Part shown: piece after piece, positions 45,947 to 55,000 of the stretch
Position numbering within the stretch: the first letter of the stretch is position 1
Layout of the letters: each line of letters opens with the position of its first letter
NCBI GenBank assembly: GCA_016702605.1
Contig: JADJDQ010000001.1
Coordinates: forward strand, 1 to 64,000
DNA length: 64,000 bases
DNA from: Candidatus Intricatilinea gracilis
GTDB taxonomy: Bacteria > Pseudomonadota > Gammaproteobacteria > Burkholderiales > Burkholderiaceae_C
Direction: 5' to 3'
Translations under genes and position numbers: made by a program
The notes under the pieces: generated by a model
Databases searched by the model: none
What the model saw: the letters and a program-made list of their open reading frames with translations, nothing else
Told to the model about the DNA's origin: nothing

Positions 45947-47896
45947 GTGGTGTCCTCCACCTTTGCCAGACTGCTACTCGAACACGCCGCCCAGCGCCCT
46001 GAGGCGCCGGCCTTGCGCGAAAAGGTCTACGGCATCTGGCAGACCACCACCTGGTCTGCGTTGGCCGTGCTGGTGCGTGAGCTGGCCCATGGCCTGGCCC
46101 AGGCCGGTGTGAGCCGCGGCGACCACATCATCGTGGTGGGCGACAACCGCCCGCGCCTGTACGCCACCATGCTGGCGTCGCAGGCCCTGGGCGCCGTGCC
46201 GGTGCCGCTGTACCAGGACGCAGCCAGCCCCGAATACGTCTTCCCGATCAACAACGGCGACGTGGCCTATGCAGTGGTCGAAGACCAGGAGCAGGTCGAC
46301 AAGCTGCTCGAGATTCGTGAGCAGTGCCCGCAACTGGCGCGCATCTGGTTCGACGATCCACGCGGCCTGCGCAAGTACAGCGAGCCGGGGCTGCAGTCGC
46401 TCGACGATCTGATCACCACCGGGCGCGAACATCAGAAGAGCCACGCCGGCTTTTTCGACGCCGAGGTGCAGCGTGGTCAGGCCGAGGACGACGCGGCCAT
46501 GTTCTTCACCTCGGGCACCACCGGCAACCCCAAGGGTGTGGTGCACACACATGCCTCACTGATCGACCGCGCCCGCGCCGGCGCCAAGTTCGACCACCTC
46601 ACCGCCTCCGAAGAGGTGCTGGCCTATCTGCCGCCGGCCTGGATCGGCCAGAACTGCTTCAGCTATGCGCAGTGGCTGGCCTGTGGCTATGTGGTGAACT
46701 GCCCCGAGTCGACCGCCACGGTGACGATCGACCTCAAGGAGATCGGCCCGACCTACTACTTCGCGCCGCCACGGATCTTCGAAGGCCTGCTCACCACGGT
46801 GATGATTCGTATGGAAGACGCGGGCAGCATCAAGAAAGGCCTGTTCGACCATTTCATGACGCTGGCCCGGCGTGTCGGCCCGACGCTGATGGACGGCAAG
46901 TCGATCGGCCTGCTGGACCGCCTGCACTACGCCATCGGCGACCTGTGCATCTACGGCCCGCTGCGCAACACGCTGGGCTTCAGCCGTGTGCGGGTGGCCT
47001 ACACGGCCGGTGAGGCGATCGGGCCCGACCTGTTCACCTTCTACCGCTCGATCGGCATCAACCTGAAGCAGCTCTACGGTTCGACCGAGACCGCCGTGTT
47101 CGTGTGCCTGCAGCCCGACCACGAGGCCAAGGCCGACACCGTGGGTGTGCCCATCGAAGGTGTCGAGATCAAGCTCACCGACAGCGGCGAGATCCTGGTC
47201 AAGTCGCCCGGCCTGCTCAAGGGTTACTACAAGAACCCGGCCGCCACGGCCGAGGTGCTGACCGACGACGGCTGGTACCGCACCGGTGACGCCGGCTTCC
47301 TGGATGCCGGTGGCCACCTCAAGATCATCGACCGCGCCAAGGACGTGGGCCGGCTGGCCGGCGGTGCCAACGACGGCGCCATGTTCGCGCCCAAGTACGT
47401 CGAGAACAAGCTCAAGTTCTTCCCCTTCATCAAGGAGGCGGTGGCCTTCGGTGACCAGCGCGAGAAGGCCTGCTGCTTCGTCAACATCGACGTCGAGGCC
47501 GTGGGCAACTGGGCCGAGCGGCGCAACCTGCCCTACGCCGGCTACACCGACCTGGCCGGCAAGGCCGAGGTGATCGCGCTGATCCGCGACTGCGTCGACA
47601 AGGTCAATGCCGACCTGGCGCAGGACGACAAACTCGCCGGCAGCCAGATCCACCGCTTCCTGGTGCTGCACAAGGAACTCGACGCCGACGACGGCGAGAT
47701 GACGCGCACCCGCAAGGTCAAGCGTGGCTACATCAACGACAAGTACAAGGTGCTGGTCGATGCCCTGTACGAAGGAAAGTCCGAGCAGTTCATCGAGACC
47801 GCCGTGAAGTTCGAGGACGGTCGCAGCGGCAGTGTCTCGGCCACGCTCAAGATCATCGACGTTCCCACCTACCCGGCCGTGCGCCGGGCTGCCTGA
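45947..47896 (+). CDS. Long-chain acyl-CoA synthetase-like AMP-forming ligase
   Basis: 649 residues that should activate a carboxylic acid to its CoA thioester through an acyl-AMP. Motifs: AMFFTSGTTGNPKGVVHTH (A3), LKQLYGSTETAVF (A5), DGWYRTGDAGFLD (A7) and the C-terminal lysine in TRTRKVKRGYI (A10). The A8 hinge is unusual: after IDRAKDVGRLAGG there is NDGAMFAPKYVENKLKF instead of the usual GENV/GKNV pattern. The start is GTG at 45947 (or 45950) after ACAGGAG. It heads an operon with a complete Liv-type importer, so the substrate is probably imported by that system. The precise acid is not readable. Confidence 0.9.
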   Translation: MVSSTFARLLLEHAAQRPEAPALREKVYGIWQTTTWSALAVLVRELAHGLAQAGVSRGDHIIVVGDNRPRLYATMLASQALGAVPVPLYQDAASPEYVFPINNGDVAYAVVEDQEQVDKLLEIREQCPQLARIWFDDPRGLRKYSEPGLQSLDDLITTGREHQKSHAGFFDAEVQRGQAEDDAAMFFTSGTTGNPKGVVHTHASLIDRARAGAKFDHLTASEEVLAYLPPAWIGQNCFSYAQWLACGYVVNCPESTATVTIDLKEIGPTYYFAPPRIFEGLLTTVMIRMEDAGSIKKGLFDHFMTLARRVGPTLMDGKSIGLLDRLHYAIGDLCIYGPLRNTLGFSRVRVAYTAGEAIGPDLFTFYRSIGINLKQLYGSTETAVFVCLQPDHEAKADTVGVPIEGVEIKLTDSGEILVKSPGLLKGYYKNPAATAEVLTDDGWYRTGDAGFLDAGGHLKIIDRAKDVGRLAGGANDGAMFAPKYVENKLKFFPFIKEAVAFGDQREKACCFVNIDVEAVGNWAERRNLPYAGYTDLAGKAEVIALIRDCVDKVNADLAQDDKLAGSQIHRFLVLHKELDADDGEMTRTRKVKRGYINDKYKVLVDALYEGKSEQFIETAVKFEDGRSGSVSATLKIIDVPTYPAVRRAA

Positions 47897-47901
47897 CCAT
47901 C

Positions 47902-48738
47902 ATGCTCATGACAGCACAGGCCGAAGCGGCCACACCCGCCAGCGGCGGCAAGAAGATCGGCGAGGTCATCCTCGACGTCAACAACATCAGCCTGCGGTTC
48001 GGTGGCGTCAAGGCGCTCACCGACATCAGCTTCAACGTGCGCGAGCACGAGGTGCGCGCCATCATCGGCCCCAACGGCGCCGGCAAGAGCTCGATGCTCA
48101 ACTGCATCAACGGCGTGTACACACCGCAGGAAGGAACCATCACCTTTCGCGGCAAGACGTTCTCGCACATGAGTTCACGTCAGGTGGCCGAGATGGGCGT
48201 GGCGCGCACCTTCCAGAACCTGGCGCTGTTCAAGGGCATGAACGTGATCGACAACATCATGTCGGGCCGCAACCTCAAGATGCGCTGCAACCTGTTCCAG
48301 CAGGCCTTTCGCATGCCGTTCGCCTGGAGCGCGGCAGAGCGCGAGGAAGTGAAACACCGCGAGTTCGTCGAACACATCATCGACTTCCTCGAGATCCAGG
48401 CCTTTCGCAAGACGCCGGTGGGGCGCCTGCCCTACGGCCTGCAAAAACGCGTCGACCTGGGTCGTGCGCTGGCGATGGAGCCGCAGGTGCTGCTGCTCGA
48501 CGAACCCATGGCCGGCATGAACGTCGAGGAAAAGCAGGACATGTGCCGCTTCATCCTCGACGTGAACGACGAGTTCGGCACCACCATCGTGCTGATCGAA
48601 CACGACATGGGTGTGGTGATGGACATCAGCGACCGCGTCGTCGTGCTCGACTACGGCAAGAAGATCGGCGACGGCACCCCGAACGAGGTGCGCAACAACG
48701 AGGAGGTCATCAAGGCCTACCTCGGCACCTCTCACTGA
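47902..48738 (+). CDS. livG: Branched-chain amino acid-type ABC transporter ATPase LivG
   Basis: 278 residues; one of two ATPases of a HAAT/Liv importer. Walker A IIGPNGAGKSSML, Q-loop TFQNLALF, signature variant LPYGLQKRVDLGRAL, Walker B QVLLLDEPMAGM, H-loop LIEHDMGVV. The signature departs from LSGGQ but resembles LivG-type LSYGxQ. An N-terminal extension of about 20 residues precedes the first strand. It starts 5 bases after the ligase gene. By context the substrate may be an aromatic or aliphatic acid rather than an amino acid. Confidence 0.92.
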   Translation: MLMTAQAEAATPASGGKKIGEVILDVNNISLRFGGVKALTDISFNVREHEVRAIIGPNGAGKSSMLNCINGVYTPQEGTITFRGKTFSHMSSRQVAEMGVARTFQNLALFKGMNVIDNIMSGRNLKMRCNLFQQAFRMPFAWSAAEREEVKHREFVEHIIDFLEIQAFRKTPVGRLPYGLQKRVDLGRALAMEPQVLLLDEPMAGMNVEEKQDMCRFILDVNDEFGTTIVLIEHDMGVVMDISDRVVVLDYGKKIGDGTPNEVRNNEEVIKAYLGTSH

Positions 48739-48751
48739 TCGGGCTGACACC

Positions 48752-49681
48752 ATGGGCTTTTTCCTCGAAACCCTGTTCGGCGGCCTGATGACGGGCATGC
48801 TGTATTCACTCATCGCGCTGGGCTTCGTGCTCATCTTCAAGGCCAGCGGGGTGTTCAACTTTGCGCAAGGCGCGATGGTGCTGTTCGCCGCACTGGCCAT
48901 GGCACGCTTCTCGGAGTGGGCGCCCAAACTGCTGGGCTTCGACAGCAAGATCGTCGCCAACCTCATCGGCTTTGGCCTGGCGTTGCTGGTGATGGTGGCT
49001 GTGGCCTGGCTGATCGAGCGTCTGGTCCTGGGCAAGCTGGTCAATCAGGAGGGCATCACGCTGCTGATGGCCACGCTGGGGGTGACCTACTTTCTCGAAG
49101 GCCTGGGTCAGACCATGTTCGGCTCCGACATCTACAAGATCGACGTGGGGCTGCCCAAGGATCCGATCTTCCTGTTCGAGCAGACCTTCCAGGGCGGCAT
49201 CCTGATCGGCAAGGAGGACCTCTACGCCGCCGTCATCGCTGCGGCCATGGTGGCGCTGCTCGCCGCCTTCTTCCAGTACACCGCCACCGGCCGCGCCCTG
49301 CGCGCCGTGGCTGACGACCACCAGGCGGCCCAGTCGATCGGCATTCCGCTCAATCGCATCTGGATCATCGTCTGGAGCGTGGCCGGCTTCGTCGCCCTGG
49401 TGGCCGGCGTGATCTGGGGCAGCAAGCTGGGGGTGCAGTTCTCGTTGTCGCTGGTGGCGCTCAAGGCGCTGCCGGTGGTGATCCTGGGCGGGTTGACATC
49501 GGTGCCCGGCGCCATCATCGGCGGCCTGATCATCGGTGTGGGCGAAAAACTCAGCGAGGTCTACATCGGCTCGCTGGTGGGCGGCGGCATCGAGATCTGG
49601 TTCGCCTACGTGCTGGCGCTGCTGTTCCTGCTGGTGCGGCCGCAAGGGCTCTACGGAGAGAAGATCATTGACCGCGTGTAA
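48752..49681 (+). CDS. livH: Liv-type ABC transporter permease LivH
   Basis: 309 residues with about eight membrane helices. Family landmarks are LFGGLMTGMLYSLIALGFVL, KASGVFNFAQGAMVLFAAL, the cytoplasmic coupling loop YTATGRALRAVADDHQAAQS with SIGIPLNRIW, and VVILGGLTSVPGAIIGGLII. It pairs with LivM to form the membrane channel. The stop codon sits in the loop of a strong RNA hairpin, which could affect the amounts of the products downstream. Confidence 0.94.
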   Translation: MGFFLETLFGGLMTGMLYSLIALGFVLIFKASGVFNFAQGAMVLFAALAMARFSEWAPKLLGFDSKIVANLIGFGLALLVMVAVAWLIERLVLGKLVNQEGITLLMATLGVTYFLEGLGQTMFGSDIYKIDVGLPKDPIFLFEQTFQGGILIGKEDLYAAVIAAAMVALLAAFFQYTATGRALRAVADDHQAAQSIGIPLNRIWIIVWSVAGFVALVAGVIWGSKLGVQFSLSLVALKALPVVILGGLTSVPGAIIGGLIIGVGEKLSEVYIGSLVGGGIEIWFAYVLALLFLLVRPQGLYGEKIIDRV

Positions 49682-49757
49682 ACGCGGGCAATGATCTTCC
49701 AGTGAAGGCTGACTTGCGCAGCAAGTCAAGCGAAGCGGGCCGCAACTAGAAGATCAT
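49660..49757 (+). promoter_or_regulatory. Nested intercistronic hairpins between livH and livM
   Basis: A 17-bp stem with one mismatch (49660-49676 with 49683-49699) carries the livH TAA in its 6-base loop. A second hairpin GACTTGC/GCAAGTC lies at 49711-49727. GAAGATCAT recurs at 49749-49757 and could pair instead with ATGATCTTC at 49691-49699, so two folds exclude each other. Confidence 0.65.
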
Positions 49758-49771
49758 CCGAAAGACAAGAC

Positions 49772-50836
49772 ATGCTCTACCGTGAGAACGGCCAATTCAA
49801 GACCAGCTATGGCGCCGACCAGCAGGTCTTCCCCATCCGCCAGGACCGGATCGCCATCGGCCTGCTGCTGGCGTTTGCAGTCTTTGCCGTGCCCATGCTG
49901 GCGCCGGAGTACCTGTTCCGCGCCATCCTGATCCCCTTCCTGATCCTGTCGCTGGCCGCCCTGGGGCTCAACATCCTGGTGGGCTATTGCGGCCAGATCT
50001 CGCTGGGCACGGGTGCCTTCATGGCGGTGGGCGCCTACGCGGCCTACAACTTCCAGGTGCGTATCGAGGGCATGCCCGTCATTGCCTCGATGTTGCTGGG
50101 CGGCGTATGCGCCACTGCGGTGGGCGTGTTGTTCGGCATCCCGTCGCTGCGCATCAAGGGCCTGTACCTGGCGGTGGCCACGCTGGCGGCGCAGTTCTTC
50201 ACCGACTGGGCTTTCCTGCGCATCAAGTGGTTCACGAACGATTCGTCGTCGGGCTCGGTGAGTGTGGCCGGCCTGAACGTGCTGGGTATTCCGATCGAGA
50301 CACCGATCCAGAAGTACCTGTTCTGCCTGGCCTTTCTGGTGGTGTTCGGCGTGCTGGCCAAGAACCTGGTGCGAGGCAACATTGGCCGCGAATGGATGGC
50401 CATGCGCGACATGGACGTGGCGGCCTCGGTGATCGGCATCCGCCCGGTCTACGCCAAGCTCACGGCTTTCGCGGTCAGCAGCTTCATCGTCGGTGTGGCC
50501 GGCGCCTTGTGGGGCTTCGTGCACCTGGGCTCGTGGGAGCCGGCGGCCTTCTCGATCGACCGCTCGTTCCAGCTGCTGTTCATGGTCATCATCGGCGGGC
50601 TGGGTTCGATCATGGGCAGCTTCTTCGGCGCGGCCTTCATCGTGGTGCTGCCGATCTTCCTGGACAACCTGCCGCTGTGGCTGGGCATCCCGATCGACAC
50701 GGCGCTGGCTTCACACCTGACCTTCATGATCTTCGGTGCACTGATCGTCTTTTTCCTGATCGTCGAACCCCACGGCCTGGCCAGGCTGTGGTCCATCGCC
50801 AAGGAAAAGCTCAGGCTCTGGCCCTTCCCGCATTGA
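49772..50836 (+). CDS. livM: Liv-type ABC transporter permease LivM
   Basis: 354 residues, about ten membrane helices after a polar N-terminus of 30 residues. Conserved segments: SLAALGLNILVGYCGQISLG, GAFMAVGAYAAYNF, FGIPSLRIKGLYLAVATLAA, the coupling loop GREWMAMRDMDVAASVIGI, and MVIIGGLGSIMGSFFGAAFI. It forms the channel with LivH. A 90-base structured spacer separates the two permease genes. Confidence 0.94.
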   Translation: MLYRENGQFKTSYGADQQVFPIRQDRIAIGLLLAFAVFAVPMLAPEYLFRAILIPFLILSLAALGLNILVGYCGQISLGTGAFMAVGAYAAYNFQVRIEGMPVIASMLLGGVCATAVGVLFGIPSLRIKGLYLAVATLAAQFFTDWAFLRIKWFTNDSSSGSVSVAGLNVLGIPIETPIQKYLFCLAFLVVFGVLAKNLVRGNIGREWMAMRDMDVAASVIGIRPVYAKLTAFAVSSFIVGVAGALWGFVHLGSWEPAAFSIDRSFQLLFMVIIGGLGSIMGSFFGAAFIVVLPIFLDNLPLWLGIPIDTALASHLTFMIFGALIVFFLIVEPHGLARLWSIAKEKLRLWPFPH

Positions 50837-50953
50837 TGCCTGTGGCATGACGCCCCGACGTCCTGCCCCACCCCTACGCCCGGACTGACAGCGGCAGACC
50901 GGATGCGACAAAGCACCGCTGTGCAACCCCACCCCCCAAACCCGGAGGCAGAC

Positions 50954-52282
50954 ATGAAACTGAAATCCCTCGCCCTCGCCGCCGCCCTCATGGCTGCCGG
51001 CCTGACGTCATCACTCACCACCACCAGCGCCTACGCGCAGGCCAAGGAGCAGTTCTTCCCCGTGCTGGTGTACCGCACCGGCGCATACGCACCCAACGGC
51101 GTGCCCTTCGCCAACGGCTACGTCGATTACCTCAAGTACGTCAACGCCAAGGGCGGCATCAACGGCGTGAAGGTCAGCTACGAGGAATGTGAAACCGGCT
51201 ACGCCACCGACAAGGGTGTCGAGTGCTACGAGCGCCTCAAGGGCAAGGGCGCCACGGTGTTCCAGCCGCTGTCGACCGGCATCACCTTCGCGCTGACCGA
51301 GAAGGCCCCCAACGACAAGATTCCGCTCATCACGGCCGGCTACGGCCGCAGCGAGTCGCAGGACGGTGGCGTGTTCAAGTGGAACTTCCCGCTCATGGGC
51401 ACCTACTGGATTGCCGCCGACGTGCTCACCCAGCACATCGCCAAGAAGGAAGGCGGTCTGGACAAGCTCAAGGGCAAGAAGATCACCCTGATCTATCACG
51501 ACAGCCCGTACGGCAAGGAACCGATCCCGCTGCTGCAGGAACGCGCCAAGCTGCATGGCTTCGAACTCAACACGCTGCCGGTGACCCACCCTGGCGTCGA
51601 ACAGAAGTCGACCTGGCTGCAGATTCGCCAAAGCCGCCCCGACTATGTGCTGCTGTGGGGCTGGGGCGTGATGAACTCGGTGGCCCTGAAGGAAGCCGTG
51701 GCCACAGGTTATCCGCGCGAGAAGATGTACGGCGTGTGGTGGGCGGGTGCCGAACCCGACGTCAAGGACGTGGGTGACGGTGCCAAGGGCTACAACGCCG
51801 TGACCATGCAACACGGCGCCGAACCCAATGCCACCATCGTCAAGGACATCATCAAGCTGGTGCACGACAAGGGTCAGGGCACGGGTCCGAAGGACGAAGT
51901 TGGTCAGGTGCTGTATGTGCGCGGCATGATCTCGGCCATGATGGGCGTGGAAGGTGTCAAGCGTGCGCAGGAAAAATACGGCAAGAAGGTCATGACCGGT
52001 GAACAGGTCCGCTGGGGCCTCGAGAACCTGGCACTCGACCAGAAGAAGCTCGACGGCCTGGGCTTTGCGGGCGTGATGCGTCCGGTCAGCACCAGCTGTT
52101 TCGACCACGTCGGTGCCAACTGGGCCCGTGTCCACACCTGGGACGGCGCCAAGTGGAACTTCACCTCCGACTGGCTGCAGGCCGACGAGCAGATCATCAA
52201 GCCGATGGCCCGCGCCGCCGCCGACAAGTACGCCGGCGAGAAGAAGCTGACGCGTCGCGACCCGTCGGATTGCCAAGGCTGA
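50954..52282 (+). CDS. Liv-type ABC transporter periplasmic binding protein
   Basis: 442 residues. A signal peptide (MKLKSLALAAALMAAGLTSS, cleavage near AYAQ|AKEQF) precedes a Peripla_BP_6 fold: VLVYRTGAYAPNGVPFANGY, YVNAKGGINGVKVSYEECET, GYATDKGVECYERLKGKGAT, ITLIYHDSPYGKEPIPLL and YVLLWGWGVMNSVALKEAV. It differs from LivJ/LivK in length and pocket sequence and is typical of binding proteins in acyl-CoA-ligase-linked operons. The start at 50954 has GGAGG upstream. The ligand is not known. Confidence 0.92.
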   Translation: MKLKSLALAAALMAAGLTSSLTTTSAYAQAKEQFFPVLVYRTGAYAPNGVPFANGYVDYLKYVNAKGGINGVKVSYEECETGYATDKGVECYERLKGKGATVFQPLSTGITFALTEKAPNDKIPLITAGYGRSESQDGGVFKWNFPLMGTYWIAADVLTQHIAKKEGGLDKLKGKKITLIYHDSPYGKEPIPLLQERAKLHGFELNTLPVTHPGVEQKSTWLQIRQSRPDYVLLWGWGVMNSVALKEAVATGYPREKMYGVWWAGAEPDVKDVGDGAKGYNAVTMQHGAEPNATIVKDIIKLVHDKGQGTGPKDEVGQVLYVRGMISAMMGVEGVKRAQEKYGKKVMTGEQVRWGLENLALDQKKLDGLGFAGVMRPVSTSCFDHVGANWARVHTWDGAKWNFTSDWLQADEQIIKPMARAAADKYAGEKKLTRRDPSDCQG

Positions 52283-52300
52283 TCGACTGACTGACTGACC

Positions 52301-52352
52301 CGAGGGCCCCACACGGGCCCTCGCTCGAGCACGGCGTGCCGTGTTCGAGCGA
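52301..52352 (+). promoter_or_regulatory. Tandem hairpins between the binding-protein gene and livF
   Basis: CGAGGGCCC/GGGCCCTCG (52301-52323) and a 15-bp stem with one G-U pair (52321-52335 with 52338-52352) overlap by three bases. No T-run follows either, so they look like mRNA-stability or partial-attenuation elements rather than full terminators. Confidence 0.6.
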
Positions 52353-52367
52353 GACACAAGGCACACC

Positions 52368-53186
52368 ATGAGCGCAGCTGCACCCAACATCCTCCTGAAC
52401 GTCAACGGCATCGAGGTCATCTACAACCATGTCATCCTGGTGCTCAAGGGCGTGAGCCTGCAGGTGCCACAAGGCAAGGTGGTGGCACTGCTGGGTGGCA
52501 ACGGCGCTGGCAAGACGACCACGCTGCGCGCGGTAAGCAACCTGCTCGCCGGTGAACGGGGCGATGTCACCAAGGGCAGCATCGAGCTGCGCGGTGAACG
52601 CATCGAGAAACTCAGCACCAGCGACATGGTCAACCGGGGCGTCGTGCAGGTGATGGAGGGCCGCCACTGTTTTGCCCACCTCACGATCGAGGAAAACCTC
52701 ATGACCGGCGCCTATACGCGCAAGGACGGCAAGGCCGCGGTGGCCCAGACGCTGGAGAAGGTCTACAACTATTTCCCCCGCCTGAAGACACGCCGCTCCA
52801 GCCAGGCCGCTTACACCTCGGGGGGTGAGCAGCAGATGTGCGCCATTGGCCGCGCGCTGATGGCCAACCCCAGCATGGTGTTGCTGGACGAACCCAGCAT
52901 GGGCCTGGCGCCGCAGATCGTCGAAGAGGTGTTCGAGATCGTGAAGGACCTCAACCAGCGCGAGAAGGTGACGTTTCTGCTGGCCGAACAGAACACCAAC
53001 ATCGCCCTGCGCTACTCGGACTACGGCTACATCCTCGAAAACGGCCGCATCGTGATGGACGGCGAAGCCAAGGCGCTGCGCGAGAACGAGGACGTCAAGG
53101 AGTTCTACCTGGGCATGGGCGGCGGCGACCGCAAGAGCTTCAAGGACGTCAAGAGCTACAAGCGTCGCAAGCGCTGGCTGGCCTGA
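52368..53186 (+). CDS. livF: Liv-type ABC transporter ATPase LivF
   Basis: 272 residues; the second ATPase of the importer. Walker A LLGGNGAGKTTTLRAV, Q-loop region VVQVMEGRHCFAHLTIEENL, signature TSGGEQQMCAIGRAL, Walker B MVLLDEPSMGLAP, H-loop region FLLAEQNTNIAL. The C-terminus is basic (KDVKSYKRRKRWLA) and longer than E. coli LivF. The start at 52368 was preferred over a codon 27 bases earlier that lies inside the hairpin. Confidence 0.93.
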   Translation: MSAAAPNILLNVNGIEVIYNHVILVLKGVSLQVPQGKVVALLGGNGAGKTTTLRAVSNLLAGERGDVTKGSIELRGERIEKLSTSDMVNRGVVQVMEGRHCFAHLTIEENLMTGAYTRKDGKAAVAQTLEKVYNYFPRLKTRRSSQAAYTSGGEQQMCAIGRALMANPSMVLLDEPSMGLAPQIVEEVFEIVKDLNQREKVTFLLAEQNTNIALRYSDYGYILENGRIVMDGEAKALRENEDVKEFYLGMGGGDRKSFKDVKSYKRRKRWLA

Positions 53187-53258
53187 TCGCGCTGCCCGCG
53201 ACGCCGCCCGTCTGACACACTGCGAGCTGTACGCGACTACACGCGCAGGAGCCCAGCG

Positions 53259-53552
53259 ATGAGTGACGACTTCTTTGCCCCCCCGCCCTTCAATGTCCAG
53301 GACGGCCTGATCCGCGCCGCACGCGAGTTGCGTGCGCTCGGTCTGGTCGAACGTGCCGGCGTGTACGAACGCGCCGGTGACCCGGTGCTGCGCCTGAGCG
53401 CCGAAGGCGCCACGATCAAGGCCGAGATGGTGCGCGAGCCGATGCGCACGCCGCAATGGAAAAGCCGCACCCTGAAGAACGCCGGTGACCTGCGCGACTT
53501 TCTGGCCGAGGCCAGCAATAAGATCAAGCTCTGGAACGACAGCGACGACTGA
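53259..53552 (+). CDS. Conserved-looking 97-residue protein between livF and paaK
   Basis: A small soluble acidic protein (MSDDFFAPPPFNVQDGLIRA start, KIKLWNDSDD end) with an AGGAG ribosome site. It is predicted mostly helical, with Arg-rich middle segments and no signal peptide, cysteines or membrane helix. It sits 72 bases after livF and 62 before the PaaK-like gene on the same strand, so it belongs to the operon. Its function is unknown to me; its codon use fits the neighbours and supports a real gene. Confidence 0.75.
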   Translation: MSDDFFAPPPFNVQDGLIRAARELRALGLVERAGVYERAGDPVLRLSAEGATIKAEMVREPMRTPQWKSRTLKNAGDLRDFLAEASNKIKLWNDSDD

Positions 53553-53614
53553 AGGCACGAATGACCTGCTGCGCAACCCGATATCGCGCCTTCTGACACA
53601 GAAATCCAATCCTC

Positions 53615-54910
53615 ATGACCGACGCCTATTACGACAGCCTGGAAACCCGTGCGCCCGCCGATCGCGAGGCAGCGCTGCTGGCTGCCTTGCCGGGTCTGAT
53701 TGCCCAGGCGCAGCGTGGCGCACCGGCGGTGGCGGCGCAATTGGCCGGTGTCGACGCGGCGGGCATCTCGAGCCGTGCGGCGCTGGCCGCGTTGCCGGTG
53801 GTGCGCAAGAGTGAGTTGCACGAGCGCCAGCAGGCGGCTCGTGCGGCTGGTGGCAGTGGCGACGTCTTCGGTGGGTTCTCTGCGATCGGCTGGCGCAACC
53901 AGCCGCGTGGCGGTGTCGGGCGTGGTGCGCGGCGGGTATTCCAGTCGCCCGGGCCGATCTACGAACCCGAGGGTGAAGCCAGCGACTACTGGCGCATGGC
54001 GCGGGCCATCTACGCCGCAGGCTTCAGGGCCGGCGACCTCGTTCACAACAGCTTCAGTTATCACCTCACCCCTGCCGGGTCGATGATGGAAACCGGCGCC
54101 CATGCGCTGGGCTGCACCGTGTTTGCCGGCGGTGTCGGCAACACCGAACTGCAGCTGCAGGCCATGAGCGAACTGCGCCCGGCGGGCTACATCGGCACGC
54201 CGAGCTTCCTGAAGATCGCGGTCGAGAAAGCCGCCGAATCCGGCGCCGACATCACCAGCCTGACCAAGGCGCTGGTGAGTGGCGAGGCGTTTCCACCCAG
54301 CTTGCGCGACTGGTTGGCCGAGCGAGGCATCACCGCCTACCAGTGTTACGCCACCGCCGACCTGGGCCTGATCGCCTACGAGACGAGTTCACGCCAGGGC
54401 CTGGTGCTCGACGAAGGAGTCATCGTCGAGATCGTGCGGCCCGGCACCGGCGACCCGGTGCCCGAGGGCGACGTGGGCGAACTCGTCGTGACTTCGCTGA
54501 ACGCCGACTATCCGCTCGTGCGTTTCGGCACGGGCGACCTGTCCGCAGTGTTGCCGGGCACCTGCCCGAGCGGTCGCACCAACACCCGCATCAAGGGCTG
54601 GATGGGCCGGGCCGACCAGACGACCAAGGTGCGCGGCATGTTCGTGCACCCGGGCCAGGTGGCCGCGGTACTCAAGCGCCACCCCGAGCTGGGCCGTGCG
54701 CGGCTGGTGGTCGAAGGTGAAATGGCCAACGACCGCATGACACTCAAGGCCGAACTGGCCGCCGGCATTGCCGCGCCCGAAGGCCTGGCCGCGCGGGTGG
54801 CCGACAGCATCCGCGACCTGACCAAGCTGCGCGGTGACGTCGACCTGGTACCTGCCGGCAGCCTGCCCAACGATGGCAAGGTGATCGAGGACGCGCGCAG
54901 CTACAAGTAG
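53615..54910 (+). CDS. Phenylacetate-CoA ligase family protein (PaaK-like)
   Basis: 431 residues of the AMP-forming PaaK family. Motifs: FNAM-like N-part ISSRAALAALPVVRKSELHE, SFSYHLTPAGSMMETGAHAL, YIGTPSFLKI, KALVSGEAFPPSLRDWL, QCYATADLGLIAYET, the RFGTGDLSAV motif and GRADQTTKVRGMFVHPGQV with a C-terminal Lys. The P-loop-like SSGTTG of true PaaK is not obvious (FSAIGWRNQPRGG region), so the substrate or even activity may differ. It closes the Liv operon and gives it a second ligase. Confidence 0.85.
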   Translation: MTDAYYDSLETRAPADREAALLAALPGLIAQAQRGAPAVAAQLAGVDAAGISSRAALAALPVVRKSELHERQQAARAAGGSGDVFGGFSAIGWRNQPRGGVGRGARRVFQSPGPIYEPEGEASDYWRMARAIYAAGFRAGDLVHNSFSYHLTPAGSMMETGAHALGCTVFAGGVGNTELQLQAMSELRPAGYIGTPSFLKIAVEKAAESGADITSLTKALVSGEAFPPSLRDWLAERGITAYQCYATADLGLIAYETSSRQGLVLDEGVIVEIVRPGTGDPVPEGDVGELVVTSLNADYPLVRFGTGDLSAVLPGTCPSGRTNTRIKGWMGRADQTTKVRGMFVHPGQVAAVLKRHPELGRARLVVEGEMANDRMTLKAELAAGIAAPEGLAARVADSIRDLTKLRGDVDLVPAGSLPNDGKVIEDARSYK

Positions 54911-55000
54911 CACCCGGGTGACTCAGGGCTGCGCCGCGACCGAGCAGGTCGACGTGTCGCGCCGAGCAACAACGCACGGCGCCGGGCAGCACCGGGTGGG

